Shown piece by piece: positions 11,665 through 23,279 of a DNA stretch of 64,000 nucleotides. Below the pieces are notes generated by a model that worked only from the letters and a program-made list of their open reading frames with translations, did no database searches and had not been told where the DNA came from. Origin of the DNA: Bathynomus jamesi (taxonomy: Eukaryota > Arthropoda > Malacostraca > Isopoda > Cirolanidae); the NCBI GenBank assembly GCA_023014485.1, contig JAJOZX010001075.1, positions 354,501 to 418,500 of the forward strand, read 5' to 3'. A program made the translations under genes and the position numbers. The first letter of the stretch is position 1. Each line of letters opens with the position of its first letter.

Positions 11665-12409
11665 TTGCGTATTTTAGAGGCGCGCGGATAGTGTTGGCCT
11701 TTGCTGTTTGGTCTCTTCTTCCTCCTCTTCAGAGATGTTACCGCTGGGTGCGAAGGCGTGTTCAGCTGTGGTACATGCGAGGCTTATCCCAAGACTTTTA
11801 ACCTGTTCAGATTACCTATCAGTGATTTTGGGACGTTTATTTGCTGTACTCTCTCTTTAATATGTTCCCATCCTGATGGTGAGGGCCTATCCCACTTTCT
11901 CACCAAGTCGTGTATGATGTCAATGATGTTCGAACACTATACCTTTGATCCTTCAACAACAACCTCACCTGTATCGGTCTATTCTATAACGGGATCCTCA
12001 CTTAATAGATTATAAAGACTTAAGCCTTTATTCCTCAATGTATGTGGGAGACTGCTTTTTAATACATGCTCGATATGTTGCGGGGTCGTGCCGTTGTTCT
12101 TTGACTGTTCGTCTGTAGCCTCGACCCCAGGTCCTATGCCTCCACGCTCAACGTCATCAGCGCTGTGCCTAATAACTACGGGGAACTCTGTCTGATTTTT
12201 ATAATTTCCGTACTCACGAAGAAATTTCAGCAGAACTTCATGGTATAAGATTCTTTTCTCATCAAGAGAATTTTCACTGTTTAATAGGTCTAACAATTCG
12301 CTTTCCATTCTTTTAAGCCTGCTTTTACGGAGTTATAGAACGTATCTGGACACTTTGAGCTTTGTAGTGAAGCATACACCTCGTGTGGAAACACGACTAC
12401 TTTCTTCAT
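11650..12409 (-). pseudogene. Polinton conserved hypothetical protein
   Basis: Begins MKKVVVFPHEVYASLQS, using the ATG that shares its A with the TAA of the gene before it. It has charged helices (ELLDLLNSENSLDEKRILYHEVLLKFL), an acidic linker with GVEATDEQSKNNG, a VVVEGSKVKGSNIIDIIHDLV and SGWEHI block, and a basic end (KRRKKRP). This arrangement of two helical modules is found in Polintons next to the ATPase and integrase; its role is unknown, possibly a scaffold or virion protein. Frameshifts lie near 12330 and 11985. Confidence 0.65.
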
Positions 12410-12731
12410 TATATTAAACTAGTCAGTAAAAGCCCCAAAACTGAAAATAAGATGGGTAGGAATGAGCCCCCTTTTTGTACAATAATTCGCGTTTCTTCCC
12501 TACAGTTTGACTTTTATGAGCGAGTGCCCGTATTATGTTCTTGTAACGACGTAGGCGAGCCTTCTAAGACGGTTTCATTGGTACATTACATTTTATAACG
12601 ATATGACGGATTTCAGAGATGCATTTTAAAAAGTCGGAGGCGATATTTTTAACAAACATCTGTTGCAGTGCCCGTGGCAGTCGATGATAGATTTTTATTA
12701 ATTCACGATATTTCTTTAACCTCCTTGTCAT
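12409..12731 (-). pseudogene. Small basic protein with hydrophobic C-terminus
   Basis: About 105 codons: MTRRLKKYRELIKIYHRL, a helical middle (ALQQMFVKNIASDFLKCISEI), a LRRYKNIIRALAHK basic helix and a hydrophobic tail (FLPILFSVLGLLLTSLI). Similar small proteins lie beside the ATPase in Polintons and look membrane-active, but their function is not known. Start overlaps the ATPase stop in an ATGA, and its stop overlaps the next start in TAATG. At least one frameshift is needed near 12560. Confidence 0.6.
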
Positions 12732-13355
12732 TCTGGGATATACACCGTTTCAGCCTCGTTTTGGAATGTATTCGTTCTTAGAAGCATCCTAAACGTGTTT
12801 CGCGGGTGAAGGTTATAAACCAAATATCCGTAACGTTGGCTTGTAGCTTCTTTATAAAACTTCCAAAAACTCCTTAGGCTGATTCGAGAACATTTGACTG
12901 GATAATACCCCCATTTTGTGACACATCTCTACGTTGTGTGAATAAGATACATCGCGCATGTATCTATTTTTTAAAAATAGATTCTAATTGATGAAGAATA
13001 CGCTTATGTTAAGATGTGTGAGAACACTGTAAATATCTCGGCAAACGTTTTATCCATTTCTAACGAGATCGTCAATTACAATGACCGTGTGCTCATTACC
13101 CTTTAACGAACTAACATCATAAACGCCTTTGTGGAACGAAATATCATCTTGGTACTCGTTAGATACAGGCTGGTATGTCGAATAGTACCATATGACTTTA
13201 TGCACCAAATTTGAGAACAGTTCCCCCTTATCTTTAATGATTTTTAGCACAAACACAGTTTTCCCACTTCCTGTAGGCCCGGATATAATGCATGTGGAGG
13301 TGCTCATGAACCTGAATTTTTCTACAGAATCCATCTCTAACACGTCACATTCCAA
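12728..13355 (-). pseudogene. Polinton packaging ATPase (FtsK/HerA type)
   Basis: Pumps the element's DNA into virions in Polinton-like viruses. A Walker A motif GPTGSGKT is at about residue 26 and a Walker B VIVIDDL follows near residue 94. A later segment with VFSHIL and YSHNVEMCHKMG is readable after frame changes, as is the end segment NTFQNEAETVYIPE. Only the first 101 codons are open; there are at least three frameshifts between 13060 and 12780. The start ATG at 13355 lies 87 bases from the polymerase start on the other strand. Confidence 0.85.
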
Positions 13356-13442
13356 AGTGGAACATTTACAAAATATAATAATTTTTTAAGTGATTCTCCT
13401 TATATTCTACAGTCTTATTTTTCTTCTTCCTCAGAACGGTGA
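13356..13442. promoter_or_regulatory. Divergent intergenic region between ATPase and polymerase
   Basis: An 87-bp AT-rich gap between two outward-facing start codons. By position it should hold promoters for both the minus-strand virion cluster and the plus-strand polymerase. It contains TAATAATTTTTTAAG but no clear TATA box, so the regulatory role is inferred from layout only. Confidence 0.4.
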
Positions 13443-16400
13443 ATGATGATGAGGATGAGGTACTGTGCCAGCAGCATATCCATCATAGACATTGCTGATG
13501 ATGCCGATTACAGTGTAGTTGTTGTTGAGGCTACAGAGTACCCCATTACCCCCGCTAGCGAACCCCAAGCAACGCCAACTGTAGCACCTCCATGCGACAA
13601 TTCGAGGAGAAAACGGGGGCATGACGAAGTTGATGATTCGCCTTCCACGTCAGGTGTAAAGAACGCCAGGAGTGCGTCGGCTGTTAGACTCACAGTAATA
13701 GAGCCTCAGTCCTCTACGTCTTACGACACAGCCCCCACATTAGTTCCTTCCACAAATAAAACTGTGCCCCATAATTCTTGTTCAATACCGTCCGTACACT
13801 TCACAGCAGTACATCATTCTGTAGACAGTAGCATAGCATTCGAGCTGGTGCGCACCGCCACCCCAACCCCAGCCCTGACTAGAAACCGGTACGTAGTCAG
13901 GGTCGACCCGCGAACCATGTATAGCAACGGTTTTGAACACGGACTGCGGCGCGTAGTTGCACGTATTGTGGAGTTTGCCATTCAGAACAGTGAGGGACGA
14001 GAAGCCAGATTATTTTTGGGTAGTAATACCTTACAGGCGATTGGCTGCTGTAGATATAGATTAAATTTTGGGTCGTATAATGCACACCTCTCAAAGCACA
14101 TCGTGTTGAACATGGACAACTTCACGATAGATATAGACCACGTATACCGTGTTGCGAGACATACGGCCACACCTTATACTCTTAAACTCAATTCTCAGGC
14201 TATTTACAAACAGCTTATAAACTCCGAGCGTGGTTGCGGCCTTATAGCAGTAGACTTGGCTCATATGTTTACTGTACTAAATGCATCGGCCAAAAAAATT
14301 TGGCTGCCGATGGTTGTGCAGCGTGCCCGTAAACTGGCCGCAGACTACACGCTCGAGTTTGAATGCAATATGGGGCCTGAAGAGCTGAGAAGGATAGAGC
14401 AGGAAATGAATGTTCGTATAGTTGTATTTGGGATGGATGATCGTCGTAAGACTGTGTATGTTTTTAAAAACATTGGGCTCTTTACGCGGGTTATGATAAA
14501 AGTCGAAAATATGGAAAGCATCATGATTTGTGTAAGGGATGTCTCAAATTTGCGGATGATATAGTGAAACATTGTAAGGATTGCCACATGGTATGCGAGT
14601 AGTGTAAAAGCTCCAAATGTGAAAGTCGTGTAGTTGAAACTGAGAAGAGGGACTGTAATGTATGTAGACGCACATTTTTCAATAATAACTGTTTTGAATT
14701 CCATAAATCAATTGGTACGTGCAGGAAAATGAGAATCTGTGAATGCGGCATGTTTCATATGATGGAAAATTGGGGAAAATTCGAGCACAAATGCGATGAA
14801 ATTCACTGTTCTACATGCTATGAGAAATATAAGGCAGATGGTGTAAAGCATGTATGCTATATGAAAGACGCCAAACCTAAAAATAAACCTTGTATAACTG
14901 TATACTACGATATAGAGACATACACTGATGCTAAAACCAAAGAGGTTATCCCACATCTACTTGTAAGCCAGACTCTCTGCGACGAGTGCATAAACATCGA
15001 ATTTGATGAATGTCGCAAATGTGATAAACGAACAAATGTTTTTCAAACGAGCGCACACGACACCTCCATGAAAGTCTTTGTGTCCTATATTGTCAAGTTA
15101 GTGGACAAGTTAAAAAAAATGACTGTATATTCTTGCCCATAACGGCGCAAAATTTGATACACAACTCCTTTATAAGGAAATGCTTGAACACGAATCATCA
15201 GAGATATTTACAGGCGATCCCTTGAAAAGAGGAAACAAGCTTATACAGATGCAAATAAGAGGCAATGTTCACTTTAAAGACACTTTAAGGTGATGGGCAT
15301 CACCGCCCAAGGTGATGGGCGTAGTCGCCGAAGTTTCAAAAGGGTATTTCCCTCACACTTTCCTCACTAACGAAACTTTAAATTACGTTGGACTACCACC
15401 CTCCAAACATTACTTTAACTATACCAACATGCGTGATAGTGAGCGTGAAGATTTTGACCGCTACTACAGCAGTTTTACTGAAGATAATCCTTACAATATA
15501 GCGGATGAATGTGAGCGTTATTGTGTGAATGACGTACGCGTATTTAGACTTTAGAGTATGTTTCCAGGCATTTAGTAGGATGTACATAGACCGCTTCAAC
15601 TGCGACCCGCTACTGTCACCAACCATGATTACCTCATTGTGTTTTATTGGGTGCAAGAACAACTTCATGCTTAAAGACACACTAGTCGTCATTCATCGAA
15701 ACAATCCACGCAGTTATGGGTATAAGGCTATTTACTGGCTCATACACATGCAGCAACAGACCGGTGTATATATAAAACATGCCCACAACACGGGGGAAGT
15801 ACCCATTAAGGTCAATGGTCGTGTTTTATGGGTGGACGGTCTAAGCGAAGACCGTTCCACTGGTGAGAAGACTGCATACTCCTTTAACGGTCGCTGGGGG
15901 CATGGCTGCCAACGTCCTAAGTGTGGAATCGTAGGAGATATCCATTGTAGACCTCCTGCCAATAGTCTTGTATGGACTCGCACCCGACCAACTTACAAGC
16001 TCCCAGTTCACTCACAAGGTCTTGTGGGAGCACGAATATGATGCACGGATAGAGACAGATGGACAGTACCGCGAAAAAATAATACCATCAAGCGTTCAAT
16101 GGTGCTGGATCCTCTCAAATGCCGCGATAGTTTGTTTGGCGGCCGCACAAACCCATTCAAACTATACCTTCCACCTACGGAGGGCGTGAAACTCCATTGT
16201 TACGACTTCTGTTCTTTATATCCATACGTGATGAAGAACAATCCGTAACCCGTAGGAGCACCTGAAAAACTGGTGGGCCCCGCCCTGCCTACCGTCGAAG
16301 AGTTTTCAGCTTATTTGAACGAGAACTATTTCGGCCTTTCTTTCGTAGATGTGCTCCCACCTCGCAATTTATGGATGCCAATCTTACCCGTCGTTATTGA

Positions 16401-17494
16401 TCACAAACTCATGTTCCCACTGTGCGTGAAGTGCGCATGGGAGAACAATGGGGCCTGTAATCACACATCCAACCAGAGGAAGATCAGAGGCATATATACA
16501 AGTCCTGAGCTGTCCCTAGCCGTTCGTCACAGTTACAGAATATTGAAGATATATGAGGTGTGGAGGTTTCAGAAGCTCCCCAACCCTTTCACACCATATA
16601 TAAACACCATTTTGAAGGATAAGGTAAAAGCATCACGGTACCCGCGAGGAGTTGAGACCGAAAATGAAAAATCGGCGTATATTCAACGCTACCGTGATCG
16701 TGAAGGGATACAATTTGAACGGGATCAAATTGCGAAGAATCCTGGCAAGCGCTTTAGTGCAAAGTTGTGCATAAATAGTGTTTGGGGGATATTTGCTCAG
16801 AATACAGACAATAGGGACGTCCTCCATCCCAAGGTTATAACGAGGTGTGGGATTACGCCAACGCTCCCGATAAAGAGGTCATGGAGATCGTGAATGTGGG
16901 TAATACGTACATAATAAAGTACAACAGAACCGAAATGGCTACAGATACATCACGTGTTACAAACATACCTCTAGCCAGTTTCACAACTGCATACGCCCGC
17001 ATCAAACTTTGGAGTCTACTGTATTCTCTTAGACAGGGTTCTGGTCGCAGATACAGATAGTGTGATATTCACGGAGAGGGAAGGTGAATACATGCCCCCT
17101 GTTGGGGTATTCCTCGGAGAGTTGACTGATGCGATGAATGATGACTATGGAGATAGCGCCTACGCCGATTCTTTTGTCTCAACAGGCCCAAAAACGTACG
17201 GGGTACGGGCGAGGGTGGGGAGGAAATGAGATATATCGTGAAGGCGAAAGGCATCACGCTTAACCAGGCGAACCGGTGGATCGTCAACTTTGATTCGCTG
17301 AAGGAGCTAATGAGCTTAGAAGATGAGGGTGGCCAACCACCACAACTGATTGTAGGGACTCACAATTTTATGGCATAGAAGCTGGGGGCGTGAAGGAACT
17401 TAGGGGGATGAAAGTGTGTCGTAACACAGACAGAAAACGCTACCAGGTGCCTGGCACCTACGATACTGTTCCCTTTGGATACCGCGAGGAGTGA
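13443..17494 (+). pseudogene. Polinton protein-primed DNA polymerase B
   Basis: Replicates the element. The first 373 codons are open and hold a Ser/Pro/Thr-rich N-terminus and a region with QNSEGREARLFLGSN. A cysteine/histidine cluster follows at about 14530-14860 (CKGCLKF, CKDCHMVC, CNVCRRTF, CECGMFH). The exonuclease motif I YYDIET lies near 14905 and HNGAKFDTQ near 15145. The polymerase motifs are DFCSLYPYVMKN (motif A, near 16204), KLCINSVWGIF (motif B, near 16762) and VADTDSVIF (motif C, near 17047). KAKGITLNQAN and DTVPFGY close the gene. About nine frameshifts or stops (for example near 14540, 15140, 15290, 15555, 16020, 16245, 16835, 17020, 17370) destroy the frame although the catalytic motifs survive. 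Confidence 0.92.
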
Positions 17495-17600
17495 ATATTG
17501 CTCTCATGTTAGCGTATATTTACTTGTTGACGAAATTTTAGTTTATTTATTTTTCTATTTATTACATGTATTTGTTTCAGCTGGTGTTTCATTTTCACCT

Positions 17601-17642
17601 TTGTGTGTGTGTGTGTGTGGTGTGTGTGTGTGTGTGTGTGTA
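17601..17642. repeat. (TG)n microsatellite
   Basis: Nearly pure TG run interrupted by one GG, between the polymerase gene and a SINE. Confidence 0.9.
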
Positions 17643-17649
17643 CATGAAG

Positions 17650-17935
17650 AATTCTAAGCACCACCCACTGCATGTTGCTGCAGTTGAAATGTGTGTATCT
17701 AGGTGCGGCATGCGGGAGGTGCCCCCCTCGGGGCATTGGTTTCTGCGCGTATGTAGGAGAATTACGACTTCTGATCGAGTGAGGACCATGGAGTAGTGGC
17801 TATCATATCTGACCGGCAGTCGGAAGGTCCCAGGTTCGATTCCCGGGTGGTTACCTCATTTTTTCATTTGTTCGTTCTCCCTCCTCATCTTACGCGGAAT
17901 GTTCTCCTATACAAGCGTCGTTCTTTACGTTAGAT
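17650..17935 (+). repeat. tRNA-derived SINE inside the Polinton
   Basis: Contains a box B (GGTTCGATTCC) and a tRNA-like head beginning GAGGACCATGGAGTAGTGG. An unrelated body follows with TTCATTTGTTCGTTCTCCCTCC and GCGTCGTTCTTTAC. The same head and body recur twice at 55.7-56.1 kb. It lies between the polymerase gene and the right terminal repeat and is absent from the left side, so it is probably a later insertion. Confidence 0.8.
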
Positions 17936-17962
17936 ATATATATATATATATATATATATTAA

Positions 17963-19971
17963 CCCCTCCGTCTATGGCCCTGGGATGGTTCGGAGTCGAC
18001 GGGGGTTCTGGTTAGGAGGCAGCAACGGATCTGTTACTTGCAGTAGTTTCTTCTATACTACTCTCCGAGTTCTTCTTTAGTGGCTCGGAGGATTCTGAGA
18101 GGCTTATTAAATTTTTTGAGGTTTCTCCCCGATTCTTCTTGTAACTTATCGGGAGATTCTAATGACTAAGTTTTCTGAAGAGAGCACGGCTCGAAGGAGA
18201 AGATAAAGACTTTTTCTTACTGTGTTTTACTCCTAAAACTGTTACAGGTAATGCTCAGCCTCGTAGTTGGAATCAGAATAAAATATGGAAGAAATTTGTG
18301 GGGTTTATATACCCCGATTCTACTAACATCATCATTATTAAATGTTGAAGAGGCTGTATTATTTTTGCACAATATTTGAAAATAAAGTAAATCTTTTAGC
18401 TGTGTAAGGTTTAAACGAATAAACAAGATATTTGAAGATGAAGCCATATTTTTATCTTAAATTGCGTATTTTCAGATCTGATGTTATCACGATCTGCCAA
18501 GTTAACTAAAAGTGGAAATTGAACTATGCATCTTTACACTAAAATATGCATATGAGTAAAAATTAAAGGTTTAAGATTTACAATTAAATGCTTAGGCAAG
18601 ACATGACTTCATCTTTTATAATGAAGAAAGAATGTATACAAAACATGACATGGCAAAAGTTACTCAGGATTCATTATTAAGCTAAATCTAAAAAAATGAT
18701 TATGAGATTTTAAAAAACAACAGGTCATCAATTATTTGGCAAAGTAGAAAGCACATCAAAATTTATTCCAACGGAAAAATAATAATAAAAAACAATAACA
18801 ACAGTATTGCCAATTCTACATTCCTTATGGCGACATAATGTCGGGTCGGACATTGAGTACATTGTAATTTTGGTCTACTGTAACTATGATTATAATTATC
18901 AATTCATTTATTATCGTTAACTACAATTTCATTAAAGTACATTGACTACGTCATTTAGTACATTACATCATTAAGTACAGTTTCATTAAAGTACATTACA
19001 TTATATTAAATTAAAAGTATTACAGTTAATTATAATTAAACAGTTACTATAACTTTGTTTTGTTACAGTGTTTTATATTAATAGACAATTAAGATGTTAG
19101 AAATATAATACAAAGTACATGGGCACATACGGTATGGATTTATATACAACATAATATATTATAATATGTTATAACATGTTATAAATTTGAAATCAGAGCA
19201 AGAGGAGATATTTATCTTAGAAGCGTTCGATTTTGCTGTCATTAGAGAATTCGATCATTTATGAATATCTTGTGAGGGGTGAACGCACCTGAAAAAAAAT
19301 AATAAAAAAAAATAATACGAGAACGTATTTCTGCGTTTTCGAACGAATGCATGAAGTTTTGCATTTCATAGATTGACACGAGTAAAAATGAATATTTAAT
19401 AAAATTTATATAGGATAATGGTCAAGTTAAAATATGGACGTATGGGGGCGGGGGATATGGTCGAATAATAGTTATATTTATACTACATGACATATAAATA
19501 ATGACTTCTATAGAGTGTACAGTTTTTATTATGATGATAAAGAATTTTCATACATTGAATACTAGAGAAATGATGAAGGGAAATTAATGACGGGAAAATG
19601 TGACGTCATAGTTATTGAATTTGTACGTATAGTACAAATCATTATTAGGAAGATTTACAAGAACGAATTAGAGACAAAGAGTGGGTATTAATGACTAAGA
19701 AGTACAACTACGGGTTCCAATCCTGTTACATGCAATGTGTATGCATAATCTAGGGACGAGGGTGAGATGCAAGACAACCATAATTAATTATAATAACTTC
19801 TATAACAAATGGAATATGGATACGACTAAACCATAGCTATGGTAGATCGTAGGGTTGTGACACGAACAAAATTAGGAAGCTACAAGTAAAATTATTATCC
19901 AAACTCGCGTTAAGCGATTTTGGTTCTTATGTAAAAATGAATATTGATTATTCATTGTTCATTTTTTACAT
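17963..19971. repeat. Right terminal inverted repeat of the Polinton (~2.0 kb)
   Basis: Diverged reverse complement of the left arm. It has about 60 bases near the inner edge (around 17980-18035) missing from the left arm, and lacks other short stretches present there. The outer end stops in a long (TA)n run, so the extreme terminus and any target duplication are lost or unreadable. The short frame at 18217-18447 is matched by the equivalent DNA of the left arm but not conserved as protein. Confidence 0.88.
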
Positions 19972-19972
19972 T

Positions 19973-20005
<33 letters not shown>

Positions 20006-20045
20006 TATATATATAATATATATATATTATATACATATATATTAA
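19972..20045. repeat. (TA)n tract at the right Polinton edge
   Basis: Long imperfect TA run directly abutting the terminal repeat. Confidence 0.9.
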
Positions 20046-20440
20046 AATGAGAAAAAAGCCCAACGTAATATTAATTTATCCTCATTTATATTTATATTAG
20101 GCCGTCTTTTTTTTAAAGGAAGTCGTTTGAAGCCTTAAATTTTATTTTAAAGAGTTTTTGCCTTCAATTGCCGTGTCATTACGCCATAAAAACATTTTCG
20201 GTTAAAATACAAAATGTATCTGGCGTCTGTAAAATAAAATTACAGTTGCCACTTATGTAAACTAGATCTACTGAACGTGATGGCGAACTGTTGTGCAGAT
20301 TAATTAACCGTGAAGAGAGTAAAATGAAAAACAGCTGATTACATATGCTATCATAATGTATATTGCGTGTCTTGGATATCAACAAATGGTCTTTATTTTC
20401 AGACACATATAAAATTCTATGCGAAACATTTGGAGATAAA
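20046..20440. other. Unassigned AT-rich DNA
   Basis: Nothing recognisable. It may include the 3' untranslated end of the adjacent minus-strand retrotransposon. Confidence 0.4.
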
Positions 20441-22260
20441 TTAGCTATGTTGACAGACCGTCTTTTAATTTAAACTTCTGTTATAGCTAGATTATTCAGT
20501 GGCGTAACGGAATTGATTGTCACTCTTTCTCTCTTATTTTCCTGCACTGAATAGCGACAGAATATCTGCACCTGTAACGTATTTTTTGTTAATTTGCAAA
20601 TCAGATTGATGAGACGAAAAGACTCTGATTCCACCCGGTCAAGTACGGCTGTGTAGGTTGAGCCACCCCACACATGAGAAGCGTACTCCAAACAGGGGCA
20701 GACAAGACTCTTGTTCAGAGACAGCAACTGAGTGGGGGTGAAGAAACCGCGAAGCCACTACAGCACACCTAACCTCTTAGAAGCTTTTTCACAAAGAAAA
20801 TATATGCGATCTTTCCAGGAAAAATCACGAGAAAAGGGAACGCCAAAAATGTTAAGAGAAGAGGAAGGATTGAGTTGTGTATTGTTGACGGTTAGGCGAT
20901 AATCGTGTGGAAGATTGTGACAAGTAGACAGGTGAAAGAACTGAGTTTTTGAGGCACTAAAACCCATAAGGTTTCTCTGCCCCAGTCAGAGAGAGTAGAA
21001 AGATCAGAGGTCAAATACATCGTAGCCGTCCCACGCGAAGCATGAATTGACTGTTGAGAGGGGCGCTTTGGGAAGTGGGTGAAGTGAAGAGTGAAATCAT
21101 CGGCGTAATGTAGGATTGGATAGGAGAGGAAGTCCAACTTAATAGCTCATTGATAAATAAAAGGAAAAGAGTGGGTGACAGGACAGAGCCCTGAAGAACA
21201 CCACTATTAATATCTTTAGGAGAAGAACAGTGGCCATCTACAACCGCAGCCATTGATCGGTCAGAAAGGAAATCAGAAATGAAGGCACAGATAAAAGGAT
21301 AGAAACCGAAGGATGGCAATTTCAAAATTAAAGATTTGTGCCAAACTTTATCAAAAGCTTTATAAATGTTTAGCGCAATAGCAAAGGTTTCACCGAAATA
21401 CCGAAAGGAGGATGACCAAGAGTCTGAGAGATATACAAGAAGATTGCCAGTAGAGCGTCCCTTGCGAACCCATACTGACGATCTGAAAGAAGATTTTGCG
21501 AAGAGGTGTTTAAAAACCTTCCTATTAAGGATAGATTCATCTTTCTTTGGGACAAGATGAATGAAAGCGAACTTCCAACAGGAAGGAAAAGTACCGTGTG
21601 AAAGATAAAGACGAGAGAGTTTGTTTAATTTGGAGGCCCCATATTTCCTGATTAAACGAAATTAGGTAAAACGTTTGAATGCTTATGTCCACTTTGCTTC
21701 AATTAAGCCTCCTGCCCCCCTTCCCCCCCCACTCTGGATCCGACTATGCCATCAGGACCGTACGCCTTCATAGATTTGAGCCCAGATAGGGCCGAAAGAA
21801 CATCTTTGAAAGAGATTCTAATTTCAGATATAATTAAGTCAGAGGGAGGAGGCGGTGGAGCAGCAGCACCGAAATCGTCCAGGGTTGAATTGGAAGCAAA
21901 TTTTGAGCGAAGAGTTCAGCTTTATTAGGAGAAGAGACGGCAACTGAGCCGTCGGAATGGAAAAGAGGAGGGAAAGAAGAAGTAGGGTTGGTGTAAAGGT
22001 TCTTGTCTGTGTGCCAGAAAGAGCGAGAAGAATTAGAATTGGATAGGTTTTCACATTTTTTGTTTGATGAAGGAATTTTTGGGAAGTCGAAGAACAGATT
22101 TTGTACGATTCCGGACAGAAATATAAGCTAAGTGAGAATTAGGAGTTGGATGGCGACGGTACGTACTTAAAGCCTCCTCTCTGCTGTGGATAGCATTAGA
22201 ACAAGTAAAGTTAAACCAAGGTATGGCTTGACGCCAACAAACTATTCTTAAATATATATG
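20440..22260 (-). pseudogene. Non-LTR retrotransposon, RT region, 5'-truncated
   Basis: Reads from about 22240 down to 20470 across several frames. The order is RT fingers (GLKSMKAYGPDG, LLSDRQYGFA), KLPSFGFYP, the palm block INSGVLQGSVLSPTLF, ADDFTLHF (catalytic YADD, here HYADD), SASKTQFFHLST, and the C-terminal CPCLEYASHVWGGSTYTAVLDRVES. This is a Jockey/CR1-like reverse transcriptase of a type I associate with crustacean genomes. A second, shorter copy of the same family lies at 23.3-24.3 kb. At least five frameshifts; no endonuclease region remains. Confidence 0.85.
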
Positions 22261-22329
22261 TATGTATAAAAGGCTTATATAGTCATCACAATAAAGAAAA
22301 CTTTGTCCCCCGTTAATCCTAAACATAAA

Positions 22330-22960
22330 TTTAATCCCTGTGAAACGAGTGCATTCGTCTCTACTCCTGGAAATTACTCTCGACGCAAACCTGTCATTGA
22401 AATATCACACTGAAGATCTACGCAACAAATTAGCCAAAGTCTCATACATACAGTAATTACAAAATTAGATGCAGCACTCCCAAAATAAGTCCTTACATCC
22501 CAAAATAAGACCTAAATCCACACTTGCAGTACTGCATTAGCGTTTACGAAAGTACGAGACAATATTTAACACAGCCACTGGTTGTACTGCAAAAAGTAAT
22601 AATTATGAAAATCTATAAATCGAGTGAACATAATGAAAGTACGGACAAGAACGTTCCACCATTTAGAAATTATGAAACATAGAAATCTACAAATTAAACA
22701 TTGCCTCTTATACTCTATTTATCAGATTGTCAATAAGACTGCACCAGAAATCATCCAAAACAAAGTATTAGCTTTCCAAACTCAACAACACGATAATCAA
22801 ACACGTGCATCACAAAACCAAATTACACTCTGGACTGCGCAAAGAGATCTTTACGCTCCCCTGATCCAAACCTCTGGAACAACCTCGATCAAGCGACAAA
22901 AGAATCGAACAGACTAAAAACTTTCCATTGAAAACTGAAAGATAAATTGATCTAAACATA
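22330..22960 (+). pseudogene. Non-LTR retrotransposon C-terminal fragment
   Basis: Opposite in orientation to its neighbours. Readable pieces are EITLDANLSLKYHTEDLRNKLAK, then LQIKHCLLYSIYQIVNKTAPEI and a NRLKTFHWKLKDKL-like end. This is the region after the RT palm in CR1/L2-like elements, where the C-terminal helices resemble those of many LINE proteins. Stops and frame changes throughout; no catalytic motif left. The next ~320 bases (22961-23279) show no gene. Confidence 0.65.
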
Positions 22961-23279
22961 CAAACCAAACCATAACATTCCTTTTTAGATTTCCATTCCA
23001 ATCTTTTCTCCCGTTCCTTTAATTCCCTTAATTCCCCCCACAAATTACAATGATGATAAATAATTTTAATCCTACGAAAAATGTACGGTCAGTGCATTTA
23101 AGATTCACTGTATTCAGGTATTTAATATTAGCCTCTACATAGATTCTATATTCCAAGAAAAAAGAAAGTGTAATCGTAGTTGAAAGATATATACAGTATA
23201 TATATTTTATGCAGGAAGGAGGGGCCAAGGGTGAAAGCCCCCAAAAGTGCACCCCCCTTCCCATAGAAGAAGAAGAGAG

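Larger units (their letters stand above)
2444..19971. mobile_element. Polinton/Maverick DNA transposon, degraded
   Basis: A self-synthesising, virus-like transposon. Seen directly: inverted repeats of about 1.9-2.0 kb at both ends and, between them, the Polinton gene set. This includes protein-primed polymerase B, retroviral-type integrase with chromodomain, FtsK/HerA-type packaging ATPase, adenain-like protease, double-jelly-roll capsid protein and smaller virion proteins. All genes except the polymerase are on the minus strand, and gene order fits the family. Without the 3.0-kb hAT/P-like insertion it would be about 14.5 kb, within the usual 15-20 kb range for Polintons. Most genes carry several frameshifts, so it is dead. 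The 6-bp duplication usual for Polintons could not be confirmed because the right end runs into (TA)n. Confidence 0.93.

Noticed and set aside
13508..13693. Minus-strand genes inside the polymerase region
   Set aside because: Shadow frames of the Ser/Pro-rich polymerase N-terminus.
2444..19971. An integrated nuclear DNA virus of crustaceans rather than a transposon
   Set aside because: Gene set, terminal inverted repeats and integrase with chromodomain are those of Polintons; no gene typical of nimaviruses or baculo-like viruses was seen.
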